Positions 33,352 through 41,592 of a DNA stretch of 60,403 bases are shown here, in pieces (positions within the stretch are counted from its first letter, which is position 1; every line of letters starts with the position of its first letter). Below the pieces are notes generated by a model. That model did no database searches. It was given only the letters and a program-made list of their open reading frames with translations, and was not told the DNA's origin. The position numbers and the translations under genes are program-made. Origin of the DNA: Clostridia bacterium (lineage in GTDB: Bacteria; Bacillota; Clostridia; Oscillospirales; Acutalibacteraceae). The stretch lies in assembly GCA_017409845.1 (NCBI GenBank), contig JAFQRY010000005.1, positions 1-60,403 of the forward strand. Direction: 5' to 3'.

Positions 33352-34329
33352 TTAATAATTTGTTATTAGAAGATGCTCTGCGTCTCTACTATTTCTATTA
33401 TAAAAATTAACGCTATACTTCTTATCAAAGCATTTGATGTTAAACCCCAAATCATTATACAAATTGTAAATGAAGTCAGTGTTTTTTATTACAATCATTA
33501 TTTTTGCAGGTATTTGGCTTAATTGATAAGCTAACCTAATTTGTTCATCTTGGTCAAAGGTTTTTCCATCATAATCACTAAACTCGCTATCATAGGGAGG
33601 ATCCACAAAAATAAAATCTTCATCATTAAATTTAAATCGTTTTAAAAAAACGCCGAAATCCTCATTGTATATGTTGGCCTTTTCGATTGTATATCCTTTA
33701 ATAAGTTCTATTTTTGCATCAAAATTTTTGGAATTATAACTGCTCCCACCATACGGAACATTAAAATTTCCCGTCGATGAAAACCTAAACATTGACGAAT
33801 AGCAAAACTCGCGCAAGAAATAGTATGCAATTGCTACAACTATGGCATCATTTTTCTCTTTGTTGTAAATATGCCTAATCGTATAATAAAATGCCGCTTT
33901 AACACAAGTCGTTGCAATTTGCTCTGTCTCTATTTTAACACCCTTACCTTCCAGCTTTTTTAACTTTTTGTATTTTCTGTTTGTTTCATTTGCTTTATAA
34001 TCCAGAAAAATCGAGTTAATGTTCGGGTTGGAGGATATAAACGAAAAATCAACCGAAGCAAAATTGTCCGCAGTTAAATTCTTCCAAGTTTCATTAAGCT
34101 GACATAGCTTGTTTAAAAATTTTTCATCGTGTTTTTGAATAAACAAGTAAAGCTTGATTAAATCACGCGAGGCATCATTTATGAATGACCTCGATATTTC
34201 CAAATCAAAGAACACGGAGCCCCCGCCAACAAACGGCTCAAAATATCTTTTAATTACAGGAGGTTTATTATTATTAATGATCTTTAATTCTTTTGCTTTT
34301 CCTCCAGGATATTTTACAAAAGTCTTCAT
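33352..34329 (-). CDS. Dam-family DNA adenine N6-methyltransferase (class D12)
   Basis: 325 residues. Begins KTFVKYPGGKAKEL (AdoMet-site PGGK), then YFEPFVGGGSVFFDL (motif I) and EDFIFVDPPYDSEF (DPPY catalytic motif). This gives the alpha-group order of Dam and DpnM enzymes, usually GATC-specific. No cognate restriction endonuclease is recognised next to it; the DUF6339-like protein takes that place. AT-rich codon use differs from the host genes outside the island. Confidence 0.92.
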   Translation of the reverse strand: MKTFVKYPGGKAKELKIINNNKPPVIKRYFEPFVGGGSVFFDLEISRSFINDASRDLIKLYLFIQKHDEKFLNKLCQLNETWKNLTADNFASVDFSFISSNPNINSIFLDYKANETNRKYKKLKKLEGKGVKIETEQIATTCVKAAFYYTIRHIYNKEKNDAIVVAIAYYFLREFCYSSMFRFSSTGNFNVPYGGSSYNSKNFDAKIELIKGYTIEKANIYNEDFGVFLKRFKFNDEDFIFVDPPYDSEFSDYDGKTFDQDEQIRLAYQLSQIPAKIMIVIKNTDFIYNLYNDLGFNIKCFDKKYSVNFYNRNSRDAEHLLITNY

Positions 34330-34481
34330 TTACTATAGTCCTTTCGTCAACAAAAACTTACACATATACTTAATTAGCACACTTTAACCTTTACCCAATG
34401 AGATATAATCATCTGTTGCCCATATGACATTCTTGCAGTTTTGCCTTTGAGCAAAATCGCAAGAATTTTCACCAATTTGGT

Positions 34482-34943
34482 TTATTTTTCCAACACCGCC
34501 AGATACTCATCCAGTCTTTCGTTGACGTATTCTGCGATGAGGGCGGTCATTTTTGATGCGTCGTTATCACGGTAATAGGCATCAAACGCTTCGTAATAAC
34601 GCTTGCGGTCTGTGAACTTGACGTTAATCGGCGGATAGCCGTTGCGGATGAGGTCAAGGTTCAGAATGAGCCTGCCTGTTCTGCCGTTGCCGTCGATAAA
34701 GGGGTGTATGCCCTCAAATTCAAGGTGGAAACGGGCAATTCGCTCGATGATATTCATTGTTTCGGCACGCTTGTTGTTTTCAATTATAAGACCTTCCATC
34801 GCAGGCTGAACCATATACGGCTGAAGAGGCTCTGTATAAGCACCCATAATGCGAACGGGGATTCTACGGAAAACGCCCTTATCTTCGGGTCTGTTTATCA
34901 GAACAAGGGAGTGGATGTTTTTGATTAAAGATCTTTTAAACAA
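34482..34943 (-). pseudogene. Fic-domain protein, 5' truncated
   Basis: 153 residues from a TTG at 34943 without a ribosome site; a TAA lies two codons upstream. The core Fic motif HPFIDGNGRTGR is intact, with RIPVRIMGAYTEPLQPYMV before it, as in Fic_N-type proteins. The N-terminal 80-100 residues of such proteins, including the region upstream of the flap, are missing. Fic proteins AMPylate target proteins. Likely a remnant; it might still be expressed from an unseen start. Confidence 0.7.
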
Positions 34944-35071
34944 TCTTTAAGTTTAATGGTAGTGTTTCAAATAATATGACAGTCTAAATTTAAAACCACA
35001 GGTTCGGTTTAATCGCCGAATCTGTGGTTTTACTGTATCTGTTGTCAAAAACGGAAATGTAAAATTATATT

Positions 35072-35126
35072 ATTGTCAAGTAAATTTTGTTTTTACTTGA
35101 CAATGATTAATGTTTATGCGTATAAT
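35072..35126 (+). promoter_or_regulatory. AbiE promoter with overlapping 13-bp palindrome operator
   Basis: ATTGTCAAGTAAA (35072-35084) and its perfect inverse (35092-35104) flank a 7-base loop. The right arm contains the -35 box TTGACA (35097-35102); TATAAT follows at 35121-35126 after 18 bases. AbiEi antitoxins are known to bind inverted repeats over their own promoter, so this is the likely operator. Confidence 0.85.
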
Positions 35127-35160
35127 AATAACAGAGAAAAGTGTTAGGAGGTGTATAAAA

Positions 35161-35868
35161 ATGAAAAGTAATCCGGTTGTAAAAAATGCTCTTGGAGAGT
35201 TTAGAGAAAATGAATTGATTATAGCAAGCAAGTTATATAAAGAAAAATTATCAGAGCAAATCAGCGAAGCAGCGTACTACAAAACCTTACAACGAATGTG
35301 CGAATCAGGTGAACTTGTGAAAGTTGCAAAAGGCACATATCATTTTCCAAAAGCAAGCAAATACGGGATTGTACCACTTTCAGAAAAAGAAATTGTTGCA
35401 GCATTTACCCAAAATGAAACCGGAACAATTATCGGTTATTCATTGTACAACGCATTGAACCTGACAACACAAATATCAAAAACTGTAACCGTTATGTCTT
35501 CTGAACTTGAAGGTTTAACAAAATCAATACGAAATGTTGTTGTTCATCAGATGCCTTTAGAATTTTCAAAAGAGATAACAAGTATGATCCATGGTTTAGA
35601 AGTTTTGCAAAATTTTAATACAATACAAGATATTAATTATTCTGCGTTTTTAAAATTTTCAGAAGAATTGGCATTTTCGTTCGATGCTCAGGCATTCGAA
35701 GAAATAATCTCAACCAAAAGCTATAAAAAATCCACCATATCATTTTTTGAAAACATTTTAAATTACTATGGGGTACAAAACAATCTAAAAAAACATTTAT
35801 CTTCTCTTTCGGAATATAAGCATCCCAGAATGGAGGAATTATATGAAACTGCACGAGTTTTCGGATGA
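35161..35868 (+). CDS. abiEi: AbiEi-type antitoxin / transcriptional repressor
   Basis: 235 residues from ATG 35161, behind TAGGAGGTG. N-terminal winged helix (FRENELIIASKLYKEKLSEQISEAAYYKTLQRMCESGELVKVAKGTYHFP), then the AbiEi C-terminal domain (IIGYSLYNALNLTTQISKTVTVM). It neutralises the AbiEii nucleotidyltransferase toxin and represses the operon through the palindrome at 35072-35104. Its last 26 bases overlap abiEii. Confidence 0.87.
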   Translation: MKSNPVVKNALGEFRENELIIASKLYKEKLSEQISEAAYYKTLQRMCESGELVKVAKGTYHFPKASKYGIVPLSEKEIVAAFTQNETGTIIGYSLYNALNLTTQISKTVTVMSSELEGLTKSIRNVVVHQMPLEFSKEITSMIHGLEVLQNFNTIQDINYSAFLKFSEELAFSFDAQAFEEIISTKSYKKSTISFFENILNYYGVQNNLKKHLSSLSEYKHPRMEELYETARVFG

Positions 35869-36775
35869 ATTTAAAGATTTGATATCGATTGTCGCTAACG
35901 ACAAACATTTACCTGAATCAGCTATAGAACGAGATTATTATATAGTTTTAATGTTAATGAATTTAGCAAACAGTGAGTATGCAGAAAAGTGTGTGTTCAA
36001 AGGCGGAACATCTTTGAGTAAGTGTTACCCCGGATCTATCGAGCGTTTTTCTGAAGATATAGACTTGACATTCCTTGGTATGGATGAGAGCGACAAAGTT
36101 TGCGATAAGACTATTAAAAAAATAGAAAAAGTTATGACTGTTGGTGCTGAAACCGAAAAAATTGATGCCGAACGCTCAAATCGAAGCAAGAGCATGCTGG
36201 TTTGGTTTGGTGATAAATCAAACCGTGTTAAACTTGAAATCGGCAGCAGCGTTCGTCCTGATCCCTATTCCCCCAAAAAGCTTAAAACTTATATTCATGA
36301 ATTTCTCGAGGAGCACAACGGCACGGAAGATATAGCAAAATACGAGCTTCAGGAGGTTGCTCTGAATGTTTTAAATATTGAGCGAACATTTGTTGATAAG
36401 ATTATGTCTGTAAAACGACACGCTATCTGCGGGACTATCCAGAAAAAAGTGCGTCACATTTATGACGTTACAAGGTTATTCTACATGCCGGAAATCACTG
36501 CTTTTCTTCAGGACAAAGATGAATTGAAGCGATTGATTAACATCACAAAGCTAACAGATTCTTTTTATCTTGAAAAGCGTCCTGTAAGCCAAGATTATAA
36601 CCCTATCGGTGCATATGATTTTGAATCGTGGAAGCATTATCTTGATGATCAGGTTCGAACAACTTATGAAAAACTTCACGAAGAGTTACTTTATACAGAT
36701 GAACGGCAAAACTTTGATGATGCCTTGAGTGCGTTTGTTGCGATTAATGAAATATTAATAAGTATAGGTGAGTAA
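35843..36775 (+). CDS. abiEii: AbiEii/AbiGii-type nucleotidyltransferase toxin
   Basis: 310 residues, TGGAGGAATT upstream. The DNA polymerase-beta-like fold shows FKGGTSLSKCYPGSIERFSEDIDLTF (GGTSL...SEDIDL metal and nucleotide motif), and later VDKIMSVKRHAICG. AbiEii-type toxins stop growth by adding nucleotides to tRNA and give abortive-infection phage defence. All visible catalytic motifs are intact. Confidence 0.92.
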   Translation: MKLHEFSDEFKDLISIVANDKHLPESAIERDYYIVLMLMNLANSEYAEKCVFKGGTSLSKCYPGSIERFSEDIDLTFLGMDESDKVCDKTIKKIEKVMTVGAETEKIDAERSNRSKSMLVWFGDKSNRVKLEIGSSVRPDPYSPKKLKTYIHEFLEEHNGTEDIAKYELQEVALNVLNIERTFVDKIMSVKRHAICGTIQKKVRHIYDVTRLFYMPEITAFLQDKDELKRLINITKLTDSFYLEKRPVSQDYNPIGAYDFESWKHYLDDQVRTTYEKLHEELLYTDERQNFDDALSAFVAINEILISIGE

Positions 36776-36790
36776 CAAAGGGTTAAGGAA

Positions 36791-38014
36791 GTGAATTTAT
36801 TGATAAACATTAACAACAAAAGTTGGGAAAAATTGCGTTTTTCCGATATTGAAAAGGTGTTGTCAGGTTCAGATGATGAAACTTTCTTTTTTGAATTTAA
36901 AAACGACAACGAATCACCATCAAAGTTAATAAAAGAGATATCGGCATTTTCCAACACATATGGCGGTTATATTTTTTTAGGAATAAATGACGATAAAACC
37001 GTTGGGGGATGCAAGCAATGGACCGAACAACGGATTCATACAACTATTCACGACAGCATAACACCTATTCCTGATTTCGATGTAAAAAAATTCAAATCGA
37101 ACGGAAAATTTGTTTTTGTAATAAAAATTAACGAAGGTTCTCTTCCGCCTTATATTACAAATAAGGGTCAAATCTACGAAAGAGTTTCATCGGGTTCATT
37201 TCCGATTAAGGATTCGGCGAAGCTTACACAATTGTATCACAAAAGGGAAGATCAGCTGAAGAGAATCAAAAATAAGATCGAGCTTGAAAATATAGATACA
37301 ACAGGATCGTTTCCCAATAATCTTTGTGGATATCTTGATGTAGGTGTGTCTGTTGCTCGCTCGGAATATACCGAACTTCAAAAAAATTTTTATTCTATAG
37401 ACTTGAAACCAATTGCCGATTATTTAAAAACCGCAGTTAAAGAATTTAGCATATCAAGGTTAGCACACTCATACCTCATTACATTAGGTAGACTATCTGC
37501 ATCGGATCATAACGGTAATGAAATCAAGTTAAATGCAGGTATACAAAATTTTATTGAAATCATGAGTGATGGTAGTGTAAAATTCAGAATTGTTTTGCAT
37601 AGTGATCCTGATGATGTACAAGCTGATATTACGGGGCTTATATATTTTAGAGATGTATTTAAAAATGTTTATTCGAAGCTCTTCGGAGACAATCTTTCCA
37701 AAATTTTTGTGTATGCACATAAATATGAACAACTGACAGTTATAAAACAATTCAGACCGTTTTACAGTTTGGGAGATGACGATACTCCTGAAGACAAAGC
37801 ATTGTATGCGAAATATCTTATCAATCACCAAGAAAAATATGGGGATAATCTTATCGTCTTAGGTGGTCGATACCCGAAGAACGATTATTTGTTAATCGAT
37901 AAAAGATATTTAAACAATTATAAAATTAAATTCAACACCAAAAACATAATCAATGAAATATTTTTATCACAGTTTACCAATTTAGGATATATTGATCGTA
38001 TGGCTGTCGATTAA
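36791..38014 (+). CDS. AlbA_2/Schlafen-type putative nucleic-acid-binding ATPase
   Basis: 407 residues from GTG 36791. AAGGA is adjacent, so the TTG at 36800 is an alternative start with better spacing. N-terminal AlbA_2 domain: ETFFFEFKNDNESPSKLIKEISAFSNTYGGYIFLGINDDKTVGG, IYERVSSGSFPIKDS. A long C-terminal part without familiar motifs follows. AlbA_2 proteins occur as regulators and in phage defence (Schlafen-like RNases). It follows abiEii by 15 bases on the same strand, so may be a third gene of the unit. A terminator follows. Confidence 0.83.
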   Translation: MNLLININNKSWEKLRFSDIEKVLSGSDDETFFFEFKNDNESPSKLIKEISAFSNTYGGYIFLGINDDKTVGGCKQWTEQRIHTTIHDSITPIPDFDVKKFKSNGKFVFVIKINEGSLPPYITNKGQIYERVSSGSFPIKDSAKLTQLYHKREDQLKRIKNKIELENIDTTGSFPNNLCGYLDVGVSVARSEYTELQKNFYSIDLKPIADYLKTAVKEFSISRLAHSYLITLGRLSASDHNGNEIKLNAGIQNFIEIMSDGSVKFRIVLHSDPDDVQADITGLIYFRDVFKNVYSKLFGDNLSKIFVYAHKYEQLTVIKQFRPFYSLGDDDTPEDKALYAKYLINHQEKYGDNLIVLGGRYPKNDYLLIDKRYLNNYKIKFNTKNIINEIFLSQFTNLGYIDRMAVD

Positions 38015-38063
38015 AATTTTGACATATAGTAAAAGGGTTAATGGAACCTGACCGAAAATATAT

Positions 38064-38093
38064 AAACACAGGAAGCGTTTCCTGTGTTTTTTC
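38064..38093 (+). terminator. Terminator of AbiE/AlbA_2 unit
   Basis: ACACAGGAA pairs with TTCCTGTGT, followed by TTTTTTC. Confidence 0.8.
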
Positions 38094-38097
38094 TTAA

Positions 38098-38121
38098 TTA
38101 TTGACAAAATATTGACATTTT
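38098..38121. repeat. 24-bp repeat inside right island end
   Basis: Identical to 29855-29878 and in the same orientation. It lies 48 bases inside the right 55-bp repeat. Confidence 0.85.
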
Positions 38122-38169
38122 GGATTTTGAAATTATTCTGAAAAAGAAATGAACCCTTGGAACCGTTGA

Positions 38170-38224
38170 GATTCCAAGGGTTTTCGATAATCCCCATTCG
38201 GGATAAATTATCTCTTTGAGAACT
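38170..38224. repeat. Right 55-bp direct repeat (rpsI 3' end, attachment-site-like)
   Basis: Covers the last five codons and stop of rpsI and 38 bases beyond. Perfect match to 29638-29692. A second, less perfect terminator stem (CCCTTGGAA/TTCCAAGGG) sits at its outer edge. Confidence 0.88.
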
Positions 38225-38606
38225 GGGGTGCACGACGTGCGCCTTTGAGACCGTACTTCTTTCTTTCCTTCATTCTGGGGTCTCTGGTAAGGAAACCTGC
38301 CTTCTTGAGGGCGGGACGAAGATTTTCGTCATACTGAAGAAGTGCTCGTGCGATACCGTGACGGATAGCACCTGCCTGGCCTGTTACACCGCCGCCGCCT
38401 ACACGGCAGATGATGTCAAACTTCTCAGCTGTGTCTGTGAGAGCGAGAGGCTGACGAACGATGAGCTTAAGTGTTTCAAGACCGAAATAATCATCAATTT
38501 CTCTGTCGTTGATGATGATCTTACCTGTGCCTGCATATACACGAACTCGTGCTACTGAGCTCTTTCTGCGGCCTGTGCCGTAGAAATAAGGATTTGATTC
38601 GTACAT
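38208..38606 (-). CDS. rpsI: 30S ribosomal protein S9
   Basis: 132 residues, GGGAGG upstream. [15 protein letters not shown]-type start ([15 protein letters not shown]), [56 protein letters not shown]. The C-terminal SKR tail enters the decoding centre. Second gene of the rplM-rpsI operon. The gene is intact although its 3' end is the apparent integration point of the 8.5-kb island. Confidence 0.98.
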   Translation of the reverse strand: MYESNPYFYGTGRRKSSVARVRVYAGTGKIIINDREIDDYFGLETLKLIVRQPLALTDTAEKFDIICRVGGGGVTGQAGAIRHGIARALLQYDENLRPALKKAGFLTRDPRMKERKKYGLKGARRAPQFSKR

Positions 38607-38625
38607 TATTTATAGCCTCCCTTTC

Positions 38626-39054
38626 TTAAAATTCCCATACTTCGGGCTTCTGAGCTGCATGAGTGTGTTCTGCACCCTTGAATACACGAAGTCTGGTGAG
38701 AGCCTTGCGGCCGATAACTGTGTCGGGAACCATGCCCTTAACAGCGAGTGTCATTGCGAAATCAGCTCTGGTCTTCATAAGAGTGCTGTATTTAACCTCT
38801 TTAAGATGACCGATATAGCCTGTGTGATGATAGTACATTTTCTGGTCGAGCTTGTTGCCTGTGAGAACTGCTTTCTCAGCGTTGATGATGATTACATGAT
38901 CGCCGCAGTCTGCATGAGGAGTGAAGATGGGCTTATGCTTGCCGCGAAGAAGTCTTGCTGCTTCAACTGCAACCTTACCCATGGGCTTACCTGCTGCATC
39001 GATCACATACCACTTACGGGTGATATCGCCCGCTTTAGGCATATAAGTAGACAT
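38626..39054 (-). CDS. rplM: 50S ribosomal protein L13
   Basis: 142 residues from ATG 39054, behind CGGAGG. RKWYVIDAAGKPMGKVAVEAARLLRGKHKP, VIIINAEKAVLTGNKLDQKMYYHHTGYIG and VKGMVPDTVIGRKALTRLRVFKGAEHTHAAQKPE are full-length L13. It starts the rplM-rpsI operon; a promoter lies 36 bases upstream. Confidence 0.98.
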   Translation of the reverse strand: MSTYMPKAGDITRKWYVIDAAGKPMGKVAVEAARLLRGKHKPIFTPHADCGDHVIIINAEKAVLTGNKLDQKMYYHHTGYIGHLKEVKYSTLMKTRADFAMTLAVKGMVPDTVIGRKALTRLRVFKGAEHTHAAQKPEVWEF

Positions 39055-39089
39055 AACATTTCCTCCGTTTAATTTTTTCGTGCCTGCAT

Positions 39090-39118
39090 ATATTATCATA
39101 AGGTTCCGATTTTGTCAA
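39090..39118 (-). promoter_or_regulatory. Sigma-A promoter of rplM-rpsI
   Basis: On the minus strand: TTGACA (39113-39118), 17-base spacer, TAATAT (39090-39095). Confidence 0.78.
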
Positions 39119-39299
39119 CAGGTTTTTTTGAATTTTTTAATTTACATTTAGCAATCTCTCGTTTCCTCGTTTTTTCTCTTGTTTTCATAGCAAAAGCTCA
39201 CTTGCGATTTTTAAAAAATGTTTGTTCTTTGTTGCAGAAAATGAAAAAAGATGGTCGGCGCGGTTGAGAAAAAACGCTGCAGACTCAATCGACGGGTTA

Positions 39300-39327
39300 T
39301 TGAAATACGGTATGACGGATGTATAAT
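39300..39327 (+). promoter_or_regulatory. Sigma-A promoter of XRE regulator
   Basis: TTGAAA (39300-39305), 16-base spacer, TATAAT (39322-39327). Between this and the rplM promoter (39119-39299) I see only AT-rich, featureless sequence. Confidence 0.7.
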
Positions 39328-39372
39328 GTAAATAAAGAGCTCTGAATCGACAAATAAAGGAGAATACATATA

Positions 39373-39903
39373 ATGATTAATATTAATAAAGTGGGTGCAC
39401 AGATTGCGGCACTAAGAAAAGCAAGGGGACTTACTCAGGCTGAGCTCGGTGAGAGGCTGAACGTTTCTTTTCAGGCTGTCAGTAAATGGGAAAGGGCGGA
39501 GGCTCTGCCCGATATCGGTCTGCTTGTTGACCTTGCGGGGATTCTCGGAACCTCGGTTGACAATATACTCACGGGCGGAGAAAAAATTCTGAGCTACAGA
39601 GGAAAAATTACCGTTTCGGATATGAGAGAGGGGATTGCGTGCATTGAAAAATGCGGCAGGCTTCTCGGAAGGGATAATCTTATTTACCGCTGTGCGGTTG
39701 AAGGTATCAACGAGGGTATGAATACCGATATTGAAGAAAGCTTTACGAATGATTATATTTTTGAATGCTTTGTTGCAGAGGCAATAATTCAGAGTCTCAA
39801 AGCGGGCTCTTATATCGACCTGACGGATGTGAAAAACGGTTTTAGGCATAAGCATTTCAGAGATATTGTTATGAATTATGCGGAAAGCTACGGGATGAAA
39901 TGA
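39373..39903 (+). CDS. XRE-family transcriptional regulator
   Basis: 176 residues, AAAGGAG upstream. N-terminal helix-turn-helix (IAALRKARGLTQAELGERLNVSFQAVSKWERAEALPDIGLLVDLAGILGTSVDNIL), the form typical of Clostridia 'SQAVSKWE' regulators. The C-terminal 100 residues are helical and unassigned (ligand or oligomer domain). It is monocistronic, with promoter and terminator. Target unknown. Confidence 0.9.
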   Translation: MININKVGAQIAALRKARGLTQAELGERLNVSFQAVSKWERAEALPDIGLLVDLAGILGTSVDNILTGGEKILSYRGKITVSDMREGIACIEKCGRLLGRDNLIYRCAVEGINEGMNTDIEESFTNDYIFECFVAEAIIQSLKAGSYIDLTDVKNGFRHKHFRDIVMNYAESYGMK

Positions 39904-39936
39904 GCAACGGGGCATCAAAAGATGCCCCGTTGCTCA
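39902..39936. terminator. Strong terminator hairpin between convergent genes
   Basis: A perfect 15-bp stem (GAGCAACGGGGCATC/GATGCCCCGTTGCTC) with an AAAA loop, beginning at the XRE stop codon. Confidence 0.8.
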
Positions 39937-39953
39937 TTTATAATAATATTGTA

Positions 39954-41453
39954 TCAGAACGGATTGAAAAGTCTGTCAAAGGTGATGGGATTATATCCGA
40001 GAGCGAAATATTTGAAAATCCAGATAACGGGATTCACTCTGAAGAAAACAAGGTCAACAACCGTAACAAGCTTTCTGAGGAACCAGGGAAGGTCATAAAC
40101 TGTTTCGGGAACCTCAACGGGCTCGAATTCTTCGCCTTCAACATTGAGGACGAACGGCTGTGAATAGCAGATGCCGTTTTCGCCTGTTATGTAAAATCTT
40201 ACATAGAGATAAGGCTCGTCAAGAAGCTCGGAATGAAGGTCGAGAGTTGCTGTGCCGCTTGTGATGTTGCTTTCGCGAAGGATAACATTGCAGTCCGAAA
40301 CCCATGTGATCTCGTTAAAGTTTGTGCCTTCGATTGTGATGGTGTCTTTTTCGTTGTCAACGGTAACGCGGGTTACCATCGGAGTGTTGTCGAGAAGATA
40401 GCTCTTGCTGTCTTCAACCTCTTTTTCAACGAAATCGGGCATTTCCTTCATTCCGTTGAGTTCAACGCCGTTTGAATAGTGAGAGATTGAGAAGAATTCG
40501 CCATTTTCAAGGCAGGTGCGGAAGCCTTCAACGGTAAGCTCAGGCATGAGCGACATTGTGTATGCATCGTTGATTGATCTTTCGTTATGCGAATCCGCAA
40601 AAGAGTTAGCCCAGGGCACAACGCCGTTGGGAATTGTTTTCTGAAGAATCTGGTCATAGAGAATTCGGTCGCAGCGTGTGTGAGCATCGGTTGCACTGTT
40701 GATGCCCATACCGAGGCTTGAGCCTTTATAGTCTATGAAAAGGCGTGCGAATTTTGTTGCATAGTAATCGTCGACAGGCATGCCGACATATTTTTCGCTG
40801 TCTTTATCTGTGTAAACATATTCGCCTACATGGGAAAGCATTGAGATACCGCCGGCTTCCTTGACGCCTCTGGAGGGCGTTTCGTAGTCGCCGAAAACAC
40901 CTGCAAGACCCTGACCGTATTCTGCATAATAGCCCGTCAGATGGCAGTCTGCAACGGGAGTTGCCATGTTGAGCTCAATGCCGAGAGGAATATCAATCAT
41001 TCCGTTTTTATGGGTTCTTGTTTCGGAAGGTGCGGTGCCGTTGAGATACTGATGATAGAGCTCATCGCTTATGGGAATAACGGGCTCGTTCTTTGTTCTT
41101 TCTTTTTTGATGAGTCTCATAAGAGGAACGAGCTCGGGCTCTTTGTTCCAGCCTCTGTTGAGAGTACCGTGGTCTGTAAGAGCGACGATGTCGAAGTTGA
41201 GATCGTAATGCTTCTGAACGAATTCATCAATTTTAAGGAAACCGTCGCTTGCGGTTGTGTGGCAATGGAGCTGGGTTTTGTAAACGCCCCAGTTATCCCA
41301 GTCAACACGGGCATACGGGTCTGTGATTTTGTAGTCCTTTCCGGATACGGGAGCATCCGAAGGAGTGGAAATATCTGAAGGTGTGGCACTCATTCCGAGC
41401 ATGGGCATAACCATGAGTGCGGCGAGAAGGATTGCCGTTATTTTTTTGAGCAT
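39954..41453 (-). CDS. Exported PHP-domain phosphoesterase-like protein
   Basis: 499 residues from ATG 41453, behind AAAGGGG. The signal peptide (LLAALMVMPMLGMSA) is followed by a PHP domain: YKTQLHCHTTASDGFLKIDEFVQKHYDLNFDIVALTDHGT (HxH and DH metal motifs), IPLGIELNM and ISMLSHVGEYV. A beta-sandwich near residues 350-430 follows, then a hydrophobic, aromatic C-terminal segment (VVDLVFFRVNPVIWIFKYFALGYNP) likely to sit in the membrane. PHP enzymes are metal phosphoesterases and are usually cytoplasmic, so export is uncommon. Substrate unknown. Confidence 0.83.
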   Translation of the reverse strand: MLKKITAILLAALMVMPMLGMSATPSDISTPSDAPVSGKDYKITDPYARVDWDNWGVYKTQLHCHTTASDGFLKIDEFVQKHYDLNFDIVALTDHGTLNRGWNKEPELVPLMRLIKKERTKNEPVIPISDELYHQYLNGTAPSETRTHKNGMIDIPLGIELNMATPVADCHLTGYYAEYGQGLAGVFGDYETPSRGVKEAGGISMLSHVGEYVYTDKDSEKYVGMPVDDYYATKFARLFIDYKGSSLGMGINSATDAHTRCDRILYDQILQKTIPNGVVPWANSFADSHNERSINDAYTMSLMPELTVEGFRTCLENGEFFSISHYSNGVELNGMKEMPDFVEKEVEDSKSYLLDNTPMVTRVTVDNEKDTITIEGTNFNEITWVSDCNVILRESNITSGTATLDLHSELLDEPYLYVRFYITGENGICYSQPFVLNVEGEEFEPVEVPETVYDLPWFLRKLVTVVDLVFFRVNPVIWIFKYFALGYNPITFDRLFNPF

Positions 41454-41481
41454 AATGCATACCCCTTTCTTTAATGTCATA

Positions 41482-41511
41482 ATTATATACCATGCATTGA
41501 GAAAAAATCAA
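41482..41511 (-). promoter_or_regulatory. Probable promoter of the PHP-domain gene
   Basis: On the minus strand: TTGATT (41506-41511), 18-base spacer, TATAAT (41482-41487). Confidence 0.55.
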
Positions 41512-41592
41512 GCGAAAATGCATAAAAATTATATATACAATGTCACTTTTTTGTGATATAATCATAAAGAACAACAATCCAGGGAGGAAATT

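Noticed and set aside
29882-38014. Integrase, relaxase or phage structural gene in the rpsI island
   Set aside because: I read all open frames on both strands and found none with such motifs. The island is therefore called non-autonomous.
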